A DNA stretch of 64,000 bases from CALAGJ01 sp964293305. GTDB lineage: Bacteria > Bacteroidota > Bacteroidia > Chitinophagales > Chitinophagaceae. The stretch lies in NCBI GenBank assembly GCA_964293305.1, contig CAXYYO010000011.1:24894-88893 (forward strand), written 5' to 3'. This document shows, piece after piece, positions 1-6,913 of this stretch. The first letter of the stretch is position 1, and the number at the start of each line of letters is the position of its first letter. The translations under genes and the position numbers were made by a program. The notes beneath the pieces were generated by a model. The model had not been told where the DNA came from. It did not search any database and was given only the letters and a program-made list of their open reading frames with translations.

Positions 1-78
1 ATGTTCTGTAGCACCTATCAGTAGCAATCCCGCCGGACTTTGATAATAGGTGTAGTACACTCCGGTTATTGTTTGCAT
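1..78 (-). CDS. ogt: Methylated-DNA--protein-cysteine methyltransferase, N-terminal part only
   Basis: Reading the minus strand from the ATG at 78 gives 26 residues that run off the window edge. They read YYTYYQSPAGLLLIGATE after a short leader, which is the typical opening of the Ogt/MGMT N-terminal domain (aromatic-Y-x-SP-x-G-x-LL). The family removes alkyl groups from O6-alkylguanine by transfer to its own cysteine; the PCHRV active site would lie outside the window. The start lies 6 bp after the csaA stop, so the two are probably co-transcribed. The call rests on a short fragment. Confidence 0.6.
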   Translation of the reverse strand, partial: MQTITGVYYTYYQSPAGLLLIGATEH

Positions 79-84
79 AAAATA

Positions 85-414
85 TTATCCCATTTTACTT
101 CCATTTGGCACACTACGCTCAGGCTGCAGCAATACTACTTCATTTGCATCATCATATAAACCAAGTACCAAACATTCACTATAAAAATTTGCTATTTGTT
201 TTACAGGAAAATTAACGACTGCTATTACTTGCCTTTGTAGCAAGCTGTTAGTATCGTAATATTTAGTGATTTGTGCTGATGATTTTTTTACACCCATTGC
301 CCCAAAGTCAATTGTGAGTTGATATGCAGGTTTTCTAGCTTTTGGAAAAGTTTCCACTGCTATGATAGTACCACAACGAATATCCACTTTTTCAAAATCT
401 GCCCATTCAATCAT
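85..414 (-). CDS. csaA: CsaA-like tRNA-binding domain protein
   Basis: A 109-residue protein that is a single OB-fold tRNA-binding domain, as in the CsaA family (usually about 110 residues). Family hallmarks visible are the opening WADFEKVDIRCGTI, the KARKPAYQL segment, the SSAQIT strand, and the terminal VVNFPVKQIANF and LLQPERSVPNG segments. In Bacillus, CsaA is described as a chaperone-like export factor; in Bacteroidota its role is not settled. It acts in the cytoplasm, as there is no signal peptide. It is transcribed away from the OsmC gene and leads directly into ogt (6-bp gap). Confidence 0.85.
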   Translation of the reverse strand: MIEWADFEKVDIRCGTIIAVETFPKARKPAYQLTIDFGAMGVKKSSAQITKYYDTNSLLQRQVIAVVNFPVKQIANFYSECLVLGLYDDANEVVLLQPERSVPNGSKMG

Positions 415-483
415 TTTATTTGTTTATTCTGTTTTTTATTTTCATTTTGCGGGCTCAATGTACAAACAAATAAATATTTTTTT

Positions 484-897
484 ATGATAAGACATGCTAC
501 AGCCGTGTGGATGGGAACCGGAAAAGAAGGTAATGGTAATTTAAGTACCCAAAGTGGTACCCTCACAAATACGCATTATTCCTATAAAAGCAGATTTGAA
601 GATGGAGATGGTACCAATCCTGAAGAGTTAATAGCAGCAGCGCATGCCGGTTGCTTTTGTATGAAGTTAAGTTTTGTACTTGGTGCCGCTGGTTTTACAC
701 CGGAAAAGCTACAATGCACAGCTCATATTACTTTAGAAAATGGGGCCGTTACTGCATCACATTTGGTGCTACAAGCAGCGGTGCCGGGTATAAGCAAGGA
801 AGCGTTTGACACCTGTGCTACTGAAGCCAAGGAAAATTGTCCAATTAGTAAATTATTAAATGCGGCAATTAGTTTGGACGCTACGCTAAATGCTTAA
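484..897 (+). CDS. OsmC-family peroxiredoxin (organic hydroperoxide resistance)
   Basis: A 137-residue OsmC/Ohr-family protein, which reduces organic hydroperoxides with a pair of cysteines. The AAHAGCFCM motif carries the peroxidatic cysteine (about residue 57), and the second conserved cysteine is in KENCPISKLL (about residue 119). The start is placed at the ATG at 484 (MIRHATAVW), which gives the usual family length; an upstream in-frame start at 319 would add a low-complexity stretch overlapping csaA on the other strand and is unlikely. A GNAT gene follows after 8 bp, so the two probably form an operon. Confidence 0.88.
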   Translation: MIRHATAVWMGTGKEGNGNLSTQSGTLTNTHYSYKSRFEDGDGTNPEELIAAAHAGCFCMKLSFVLGAAGFTPEKLQCTAHITLENGAVTASHLVLQAAVPGISKEAFDTCATEAKENCPISKLLNAAISLDATLNA

Positions 898-905
898 TAT
901 TTTCT

Positions 906-1355
906 ATGTCCAATGAAATTATTATAAGAAAAGCTGGTTTTGCTGATGCAGCTGAAGCAGCTTTTCTATTTGATCAATATCGCATGTTTTATGAGCAGCC
1001 CACTGATATAAAAGGTGCTAAGCGATTTATCAGTGAAAGGCTGCAACTCAAGGACAGCGCAGTATTTCTAGCCTATATAGGAGGACAGGCTGTTGCGTTT
1101 ACACAGTTATATCCCATCTTTACATCAGTTGGCATGCAGCGCAGTTGGCTTTTGAATGATTTATTTGTAATGGAATCTGCAAGAGGGAACAAAGTAGCTA
1201 CGCATTTATTAGAAGCTGCCAAGCTTTTTGCAAAAAGTACCAACAGCAAATGGCTGCTATTACAAACTGCTGACAATAACTTCAATGCACAGGCATTGTA
1301 TGAAAAAGACGGTTGGAAAAAACAATCTGATTTTTTCTATCAATATGATTTATAA
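906..1355 (+). CDS. GNAT family N-acetyltransferase
   Basis: A 149-residue single-domain GNAT. The central strand and P-loop region reads WLLNDLFVMESARGNKVATHLL, where the basic/glycine stretch contacts acetyl-CoA, and the C-terminal NAQALYEKDGWKK segment is the usual GNAT motif B. The substrate cannot be read from sequence. It sits 8 bp downstream of the OsmC gene and is likely co-transcribed with it. No membrane segment or signal peptide is present. Confidence 0.85.
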   Translation: MSNEIIIRKAGFADAAEAAFLFDQYRMFYEQPTDIKGAKRFISERLQLKDSAVFLAYIGGQAVAFTQLYPIFTSVGMQRSWLLNDLFVMESARGNKVATHLLEAAKLFAKSTNSKWLLLQTADNNFNAQALYEKDGWKKQSDFFYQYDL

Positions 1356-2047
1356 ACAGCATGTACGTTCATATTGATTTTGTTTTATTTGAGACATTTG
1401 TAAATGTTCAAACCCCCTTCAAATAGTTTTGGAAATACTTATCATCAGTTAGAAGTATTTATTGTATTTGTTTAAATTCATATTTATATGAAAAACAGTG
1501 ATAAGCTTTTTTTATACCAATTGGTATAGCAAAGAGTGAATAGGTCAAAATAGCTGAAATCCAATTTTTGGGCTTGGAGGCAACCATAAAACTCACATCT
1601 TTACTACCGCACTTGGGCATTGCATCAGGTTTTTTTTCTTGCCCCCTCTGTTTCTATATTAGCAATTGATTTTGTATAATCACTTTCGCAGGCCTGAAGC
1701 TTTCATAACGTATTTATTTTCTTCAGGTATGGATTGTTAAGCAATGAAAATGCAGAAGATAACTGCCGAATATGAATAACATTTGTCAGCATGATGATTT
1801 GCAAATTGTCAGAAAAAAATGAGTTGTTGGTATATAAAACGAAAGGATAAATAATGCTCAACAATTAGTAAATCTAATTATTTTATATACGAAAAGGAGT
1901 AGCTAAAATAACTCGATGTTTTGAACATTAACTATGAAAGAACTTACAGCTTGGGTAAGAAAAATATGCTATATGAAATGTTTCATTTAAAGTCAACTAT
2001 TATTGTAAATATTAATTCTTTATTTCGCAAAACTAAATTTTTTAAAA
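1356..2047. other. Intergenic stretch without a recognisable gene
   Basis: About 690 AT-rich bases with stops in all frames. A short open frame starting at 1921 overlaps the Pmp3-like gene in another frame and does not resemble a protein. The notable contents are a perfect palindrome at 1513-1528 and a long-looped inverted repeat CCTGAAG/CTTCAGG at 1693-1699 and 1721-1727. I see no RNA gene. Confidence 0.5.
1513..1528. repeat. Perfect 16-bp palindrome
   Basis: TATACCAATTGGTATA is perfectly self-complementary. It has no loop, so it is more like a dimeric protein binding site or a degraded mobile-element end than a terminator. It lies about 160 bp downstream of the GNAT gene and more than 500 bp upstream of the next gene. 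Confidence 0.5.
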
Positions 2048-2476
2048 ATGAAAAAAATTTCTTCTCAATGCTTACTCTTATTAATGGCAGTTTCATTGTT
2101 TTTTTCTCAATCTGGCTATGCAGCTACAGCAGGGTTTGTAACCGAAACTATAGGGGATCAAACAAAACAAACTTCTAGCAGTAATGAGCAGGTAACAACA
2201 GATGCCAAAACTTATTTTAAAAATCTCTCTGCTAAAGAAAAAAAACTTAAAACAAAAGAAGCTAAGCAGGCACTAAAAGAGTATAAAAAAGAAAAAAAAG
2301 CAGGAAGTAAAAAGGAAACTGACCAACTATTATTGATTTTAATTGCTATCCTTATACCGCCACTTGCAGTCTATTTACATGAAGATGAAATCAATGGAAA
2401 ATTTTGGTTGGATCTAATTCTTACATTATTGTTCTACATACCTGGATTGATTTATGCGCTGATTGTAATTTTATAA
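2048..2476 (+). CDS. Pmp3/YqaE-family membrane protein with signal peptide and lysine-rich N-terminal region
   Basis: A 142-residue protein. Residues 1-25 form a signal peptide ending in SGYA-A. Residues about 30-85 are a polar, very lysine-rich helix (KEKKLKTKEAKQALKEYKKE). Residues about 95-142 form two membrane helices with the Pmp3/YqaE pattern (LIAILIPPLAVYLHE, then FWLDLILTLLFYIPGLIYALIVIL). Classical Pmp3 proteins are only about 52 residues and are linked to membrane potential and salt stress; the N-terminal extension occurs in Bacteroidota. A clear terminator follows at 2495, so it appears to be a single-gene transcript. Its function is not established. Confidence 0.8.
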   Translation: MKKISSQCLLLLMAVSLFFSQSGYAATAGFVTETIGDQTKQTSSSNEQVTTDAKTYFKNLSAKEKKLKTKEAKQALKEYKKEKKAGSKKETDQLLLILIAILIPPLAVYLHEDEINGKFWLDLILTLLFYIPGLIYALIVIL

Positions 2477-2494
2477 GCAAAACATAATACACTG

Positions 2495-2526
2495 GAGGCT
2501 CATAAATTTGAGCCTCTATGTTTTTC
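2495..2526 (+). terminator. Rho-independent terminator after the Pmp3-like gene
   Basis: Stem GAGGCTCA / TGAGCCTC with a 6-base loop (2495-2516), followed shortly by a T-rich run. Confidence 0.7.
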
Positions 2527-2720
2527 TACTATCATCCAAAAAAATCATTTCGTATTTTTATTTTATTGCAGATATTGGTATAATGCATAAAAGCCAACTG
2601 CTTTACAGACAGAATATAAAAATAACATGGAAACATGAAATAATTGGAGTCTGATTCAAAACTTATAAATCATTTACAGACCACTTTAGAAACTTACTAA
2701 TATTAATTATTTCATCTCAC

Positions 2721-2728
2721 TATCTTCG
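2721..2728 (+). promoter_or_regulatory. Probable -7 promoter element of rsgA
   Basis: TATCTTCG matches the Bacteroidota -7 consensus TAnnTTTG at all but one fixed base and ends 7 bp before the rsgA ATG. Such spacing would give a leaderless or nearly leaderless mRNA. No good -33 TTG is visible. Confidence 0.35.
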
Positions 2729-2735
2729 TGCTTGA

Positions 2736-3662
2736 ATGAAAGCAGTTGTATATAAATCAACAGGAAGTTGGTATGTGGTAAAAACGGAGGACACAAAATT
2801 TTTTAAGGCAAGGATTAAAGGTGTATTAAAATTGGATGCCATTACAAGTACAAATCCAATTGCTGTGGGTGACTGGGTAAATATAGAACCCGAAGATACT
2901 GCCGAACAAACCATGATCATTACTGAAATTTTTGATCGGCATAACTATGTAGTAAGAAGTAGCCCCCAGCAGCATAGGGAGCGTCACATAGTGGCAAGCA
3001 ATATAGATCAGGCTTTATTAATTGCCACACTACGAGAACCCAAAACATCTACAGGATTCATAGATCGCTTTTTAATATCCTGCGAAGCAAGCCATATACC
3101 TGCACAAATTATTCTGAATAAAATTGATGTGCAAAGAGAAAAAGAAAAACAACTTGCCACTTATATAAAATCTGTATATGAACCATTGGGCTATCCCGTT
3201 CATTTTGCCTCCTTTCAATTGAAGCAGGGTACTGAAAACTTACTGCATTTATTGCAAGATAAAACAACACTTTTAAGTGGTCCAAGCGGTGTGGGCAAAT
3301 CAACATTTATTAACCTGATTTTGCCGGGCACATCTATTAGAACGATGGAAGTAAGCAATTGGAGTGGAAAAGGTATGCATACTACCACATTTGCCGAAAT
3401 GTATGACCTGCCAAGTGGAGGTAAAATCATTGACACACCCGGCCTTAGGGAGTTTGGTATTACAGATTTAGATAAGAGAGAACTGAGTCATTATTTTCCC
3501 GAAATGAGGTCAATACTTCAGAATTGCCAATTCAATAATTGTATCCATGTTAATGAGCCTGATTGTGCCATACAAAAAGCAGTTTATAGTAAAACAATTG
3601 CAGTAGAGCGGTATATTAGTTATCGCAATATTTTGGATTCAATGGAAGAAAAGAAATATTAA
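2736..3662 (+). CDS. rsgA: Small ribosomal subunit biogenesis GTPase RsgA
   Basis: A 308-residue circularly permuted GTPase that acts in late 30S subunit maturation. The order is an N-terminal OB fold (1-70), then the permuted GTPase with NKID (G4), GPSGVGKST (G1/P-loop, about 188-196), a TTTF switch and DTPGLREFG (G3), and a C-terminal zinc-binding knuckle (C-x6-C-x-H-x5-C pattern around CQFNNCIHVNEPDC). The length matches the family. The ATG at 2736 follows a -7-like promoter, which supports this start. Confidence 0.95.
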   Translation: MKAVVYKSTGSWYVVKTEDTKFFKARIKGVLKLDAITSTNPIAVGDWVNIEPEDTAEQTMIITEIFDRHNYVVRSSPQQHRERHIVASNIDQALLIATLREPKTSTGFIDRFLISCEASHIPAQIILNKIDVQREKEKQLATYIKSVYEPLGYPVHFASFQLKQGTENLLHLLQDKTTLLSGPSGVGKSTFINLILPGTSIRTMEVSNWSGKGMHTTTFAEMYDLPSGGKIIDTPGLREFGITDLDKRELSHYFPEMRSILQNCQFNNCIHVNEPDCAIQKAVYSKTIAVERYISYRNILDSMEEKKY

Positions 3663-3678
3663 TTGATGATTCCAATAA

Positions 3679-6633
3679 CTATTCATCATTCGATTTATTA
3701 ATATCCACCTGCAATAAAAATTGGAACAAATCCTCTTTTGCGGGTATCTCCAATTTCTTTCTCAATCTGTACCTGCCAATTTCTACTCCCCGTACAGATA
3801 TACTCATAAGGTGGGCTATTTCTTTGGTAGATAAATTCATTCTTAAATAGGCACATAGTTTTAATTCATGGGCAGTAATGCCGGGGTATTTTTTCTTTAG
3901 GGTTAATAAATAATCCCTATGCAATTTATTAAAAAGTAATGAGAATTGTTCCCATTCATCCCCTTCGTTTAACTGCTCTGCAAGGCTCCGCAATAGTTTA
4001 TTGATATCAGCAGTTTCTATACTTCCCAAACCTGATGCCTGTGGCTGTTTGAGTCTGTTTAATTCATCTTTAAACTTTACAAGAAATTCTTTTTTCTGTA
4101 CTAAATTCATAGCAGTAGATGCCAACTCGGCATTCTTAAATTCAATTTCTGCTTCTAATTTCTCATTTCGTATGCGAATCATTTCTTTCTCAGATTGCTC
4201 CAATTCAAGTTGGTGCATAGTAGTAATCTGTTTTTGTTCTTCTTCATATTTTTTTCGCTGCGCAATCATTTTCAACTCCTGTTTACGCTTAAGCTTTGTC
4301 TCTCTCCATTTCCAAAAATAATAAAGTGCAAAAATGAAAGCTAATACATATACAATCCATGCTAGCACGCTATCGTACCATGCAGGTGAGATTGTTATTG
4401 GATACACAGCAATAGCAGATTCTGCACCCAGATTATTTCTGGCTTTCACCATAAATGAATAATCACCAGGTGGAATATTGGTATAATCTTTAAAAGTTGT
4501 TTTTGACCAACCGCTCCAATCATCATCAAATCCTTCTAACTGAAAGCTATATTCCATATTGTCTGCAGTTTCAAACGCAGCAGATGCATATTCGAAATGA
4601 AATGAATTCCATTTATATGATATTTTACTTTCAAGTATTTGCTTTGGATCATTGAGGTATTCGAAACCACTAAATAATAATGAATCTTTAATATTTTTTG
4701 CCACTGCTTTACTTATAAATACTTCTGGCTTGTATGCATTTGCAGTGTACTTTTCAAAATTGATATGAAAAAATCCGTCAGCGCTAGCTACAATAATATT
4801 TTTCCTGTTCATAGGGAAAATATTTTCAAAACCACTCAGTACTTTACCGGTAAGCTCAGAGATATAGACAATTTCATTTTTATCTTTCTCTACCATTCCC
4901 AATTGTTTTTCATGTACAAACCAAAGGTTTCCCTCTGCGTCCACATTGATATATCGAATGCTAATGTTTCCAAAAATCTTTTTAAAAAAGGGAGAAGCTT
5001 CAAATTTGTTTGTTGAAGTATTGTAAGTGTATATGCCTTCTGTGGTGGCTACCACTGTTTGATTGGCTATTGAGAAAACATGATTATCAAGATTAGATGG
5101 CAATCCATTTTCAGCCGTATAAACTTTTACAGACTTATCAATTAAATTGATTTTAAACACACCTCTGTAAGGATGCGAAACCCAAACTGCATTTAATGTG
5201 GAATCATAGACTACAAAGCGAGATGAAGCATTTACTTGAAGGGATGTAGCGGCCAATTGAAACCCATTATCACTTTCAGTAAAAAAGGAAATACCCTCAT
5301 AATTACCACCAACAATACTATAAGGCTCTGCATTTATCGTCATTGGCTTAACCATCCAATAGCCAGAATTTCCATCCAATTGAATTAAGCTATTATTTAC
5401 AACTTCGTACAGTCCATTATCAGTACCTAAAAATAAATGATTCTTTATTGTATCCAAATGCCAGCTAAGGCCATCAGTAAGTTTTGTGGGTGATGCCGTA
5501 TATTGGCTTATGTCATCATTGGCATTTACTGACAAATGATAAACCCCATTTGCTAGGGCAAAATATAATTGATTTTTGAAGCATGCACTCGAATATCCGG
5601 CCGCTCCATTAAACACATTTGGGCTTATCTTTTTTACAGCATCATTCCAGCCTAAAAAAGAAATACCATTGTCTAAGGCAGCCCAAATATTTTGATGTCT
5701 ATCTGCAAAAACATATTTTACATCATTACTCAATAAATTATTTCCTTTTGTGTAAGTGCCAACCACGTTGCCAGATTTATCTGCTTGTATAATGCCATTA
5801 TCATAAGTGCCTACAAGAATGTTATCATTTGAAATTTCAATACTGCTTGTAAAATATTGATTATTACTTACACCATTTCCGTTTAGTAAAAATGGCACCA
5901 ATGTAGATTGTGAAAATAGGAAAAGCCCATTTTGTACAGTAGTAATAAGGCTACCTGCCAAGTAGGGAGTTATGCTGGTAATTTTAAAATTAGTGGGTAA
6001 GTTCTCCTTAGCATTTATTGTACTCCAACCACCACTACGAAATACAACTATGCCTTTTGATTTATCTTGTGCTATTACTTGATTGCCATCAATTCCTAAA
6101 AAATCCCATCCTGCTGCACTAGTGTACACAGATACTTTGCCATCATGAAAATGAAATATTCTCGTGGTTGATCTAAAAAAAACTTCCTCATCTACAATGG
6201 CAATATTCCAGATATCTGCAAAATCAAGATCATTTTTAGGTATAAGTTTTAGGAGTGAAGTGTAAATTAACTGTCCCTGATTCCCTGGTTCAAAATAGCC
6301 AAGCTCATCCTGCCCCCCGGCATATAATCTACCCTTCTTATCAAAGGCAATAAACCTAACAATTGTTTTGTTAGGAAGAGGAATTGTTTTCCAGGATACC
6401 CCATCATACACCAATACGCCTTCATTGTTGGCAAAATACATACGCCCCTTCTTGTCTTGGCAGGCTACCCAGTTTTGAGTACCTGCGTTGTAATCATATT
6501 TTGTATAATGATTTGAGTTTATCGTTCCTAACAATGCTTGACTGCTTATTGAGGTATATAAAAGTAAAAAAAGAATTAAAAAAATGGATGAAAGCCATTT
6601 TTGAAACCCGAATAAAAACAGTTTTATATGCAT
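3679..6633 (-). CDS. Propeller (Reg_prop)/Y_Y_Y sensor with C-terminal LuxR-like HTH, no kinase
   Basis: A 984-residue membrane-spanning regulator. An N-terminal hydrophobic segment (about 12-33) is followed by a long periplasmic beta-propeller of two-component-regulator type (about 40-690), a Y_Y_Y domain (about 700-785, with the FQLEGFDDDWSGW and YTNIPPGDYSFMVKARN signatures), one membrane helix (about 790-815), a cytoplasmic coiled coil (about 820-890), and a LuxR-like HTH (about 920-975, ITAHELKLCAYLRMNLSTKEIA then SVRGVEIGRYRLRKKL). There is no histidine kinase or receiver domain, so it is a one-component relay from periplasm to DNA. It is divergent from the beta-glucan genes beginning at 6914, which suggests that it senses glucan fragments and controls that locus (inference). 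Confidence 0.88.
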   Translation of the reverse strand: MHIKLFLFGFQKWLSSIFLILFLLLYTSISSQALLGTINSNHYTKYDYNAGTQNWVACQDKKGRMYFANNEGVLVYDGVSWKTIPLPNKTIVRFIAFDKKGRLYAGGQDELGYFEPGNQGQLIYTSLLKLIPKNDLDFADIWNIAIVDEEVFFRSTTRIFHFHDGKVSVYTSAAGWDFLGIDGNQVIAQDKSKGIVVFRSGGWSTINAKENLPTNFKITSITPYLAGSLITTVQNGLFLFSQSTLVPFLLNGNGVSNNQYFTSSIEISNDNILVGTYDNGIIQADKSGNVVGTYTKGNNLLSNDVKYVFADRHQNIWAALDNGISFLGWNDAVKKISPNVFNGAAGYSSACFKNQLYFALANGVYHLSVNANDDISQYTASPTKLTDGLSWHLDTIKNHLFLGTDNGLYEVVNNSLIQLDGNSGYWMVKPMTINAEPYSIVGGNYEGISFFTESDNGFQLAATSLQVNASSRFVVYDSTLNAVWVSHPYRGVFKINLIDKSVKVYTAENGLPSNLDNHVFSIANQTVVATTEGIYTYNTSTNKFEASPFFKKIFGNISIRYINVDAEGNLWFVHEKQLGMVEKDKNEIVYISELTGKVLSGFENIFPMNRKNIIVASADGFFHINFEKYTANAYKPEVFISKAVAKNIKDSLLFSGFEYLNDPKQILESKISYKWNSFHFEYASAAFETADNMEYSFQLEGFDDDWSGWSKTTFKDYTNIPPGDYSFMVKARNNLGAESAIAVYPITISPAWYDSVLAWIVYVLAFIFALYYFWKWRETKLKRKQELKMIAQRKKYEEEQKQITTMHQLELEQSEKEMIRIRNEKLEAEIEFKNAELASTAMNLVQKKEFLVKFKDELNRLKQPQASGLGSIETADINKLLRSLAEQLNEGDEWEQFSLLFNKLHRDYLLTLKKKYPGITAHELKLCAYLRMNLSTKEIAHLMSISVRGVEIGRYRLRKKLEIPAKEDLFQFLLQVDINKSNDE

Positions 6634-6662
6634 GATGTACCCATGATGTAGTTGAAATTGGT

Positions 6663-6670
6663 CAAAAATA
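6663..6670 (-). promoter_or_regulatory. -7 promoter element for the propeller regulator
   Basis: On the minus strand this reads TATTTTTG, a full match to TAnnTTTG, ending 29 bp before the regulator's ATG. No TTG is seen at the expected -33 distance, so the promoter may be weak or assisted. Confidence 0.45.
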
Positions 6671-6686
6671 AGGGCATTAGTTAAAT

Positions 6687-6704
6687 GTTGTAGATGGGTT
6701 GTAG
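6687..6704. promoter_or_regulatory. Direct repeat GTTGTAG x2 at 11-bp spacing, candidate operator
   Basis: GTTGTAG occurs at 6687-6693 and 6698-6704, one helical turn apart, and ends 7 bp upstream of the -33 element of the glucan-locus promoter. A related pair, ATGATGTA at 6632-6639 and 6643-6650, is also spaced 11 bp and overlaps the regulator's start codon. Position and phasing suit an activator site; the binding protein is inferred, not shown. Confidence 0.35.
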
Positions 6705-6711
6705 CCTATTT

Positions 6712-6744
6712 TTTGGTAGTAGCATACGTTGAATTTTAAGTTTG
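6712..6744 (+). promoter_or_regulatory. Bacteroidota-type promoter of the beta-glucan locus
   Basis: TTTG at 6712-6715, a 21-bp spacer, then TAAGTTTG at 6737-6744, a full match to TTTG-N19-21-TAnnTTTG. Transcription would begin near 6750 and leave a leader of about 160 bases before the ATG at 6914. Confidence 0.65.
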
Positions 6745-6810
6745 CAGCCTAATATTATTTAAAATATTAAACAAACGATTGCAGCATTTCCTACACGGTT
6801 ACTTTCACAA

Positions 6811-6839
6811 CATCAATATGGCAGCTATACATATTGATG
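6811..6839. promoter_or_regulatory. Perfect 10-bp inverted repeat in the glucan-locus leader
   Basis: CATCAATATG (6811-6820) and CATATTGATG (6830-6839) are exact reverse complements with a 9-base spacer. The repeat lies about 60 bp downstream of the predicted transcription start, so it can be either an RNA hairpin in the leader or a binding site for a dimer. No T-run follows, so it is not a terminator. Confidence 0.5.
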
Positions 6840-6913
6840 GATAATGTAAAGTCCAATTGTCATGCTTGTTGTATGTTTTAGATAAAACTAAATTATTAAA
6901 AATTACTCCTTTT

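Noticed and set aside
1921..2178. Open frame of 85 codons upstream of and overlapping the Pmp3-like gene
   Set aside because: It overlaps a protein with signal peptide and known domain in another frame, and its own sequence has no recognisable features.
6750..6769. AT-only inverted repeat TAATATT/AATATTA near the glucan-locus transcription start
   Set aside because: Arms are made only of A and T in AT-rich DNA, so chance is likely; noted but not called as an operator.
6857..6913. Upstream TTG as the start of the glycosidase-barrel gene
   Set aside because: It would place 19 residues before a clear signal peptide; the ATG at 6914 is the natural start.
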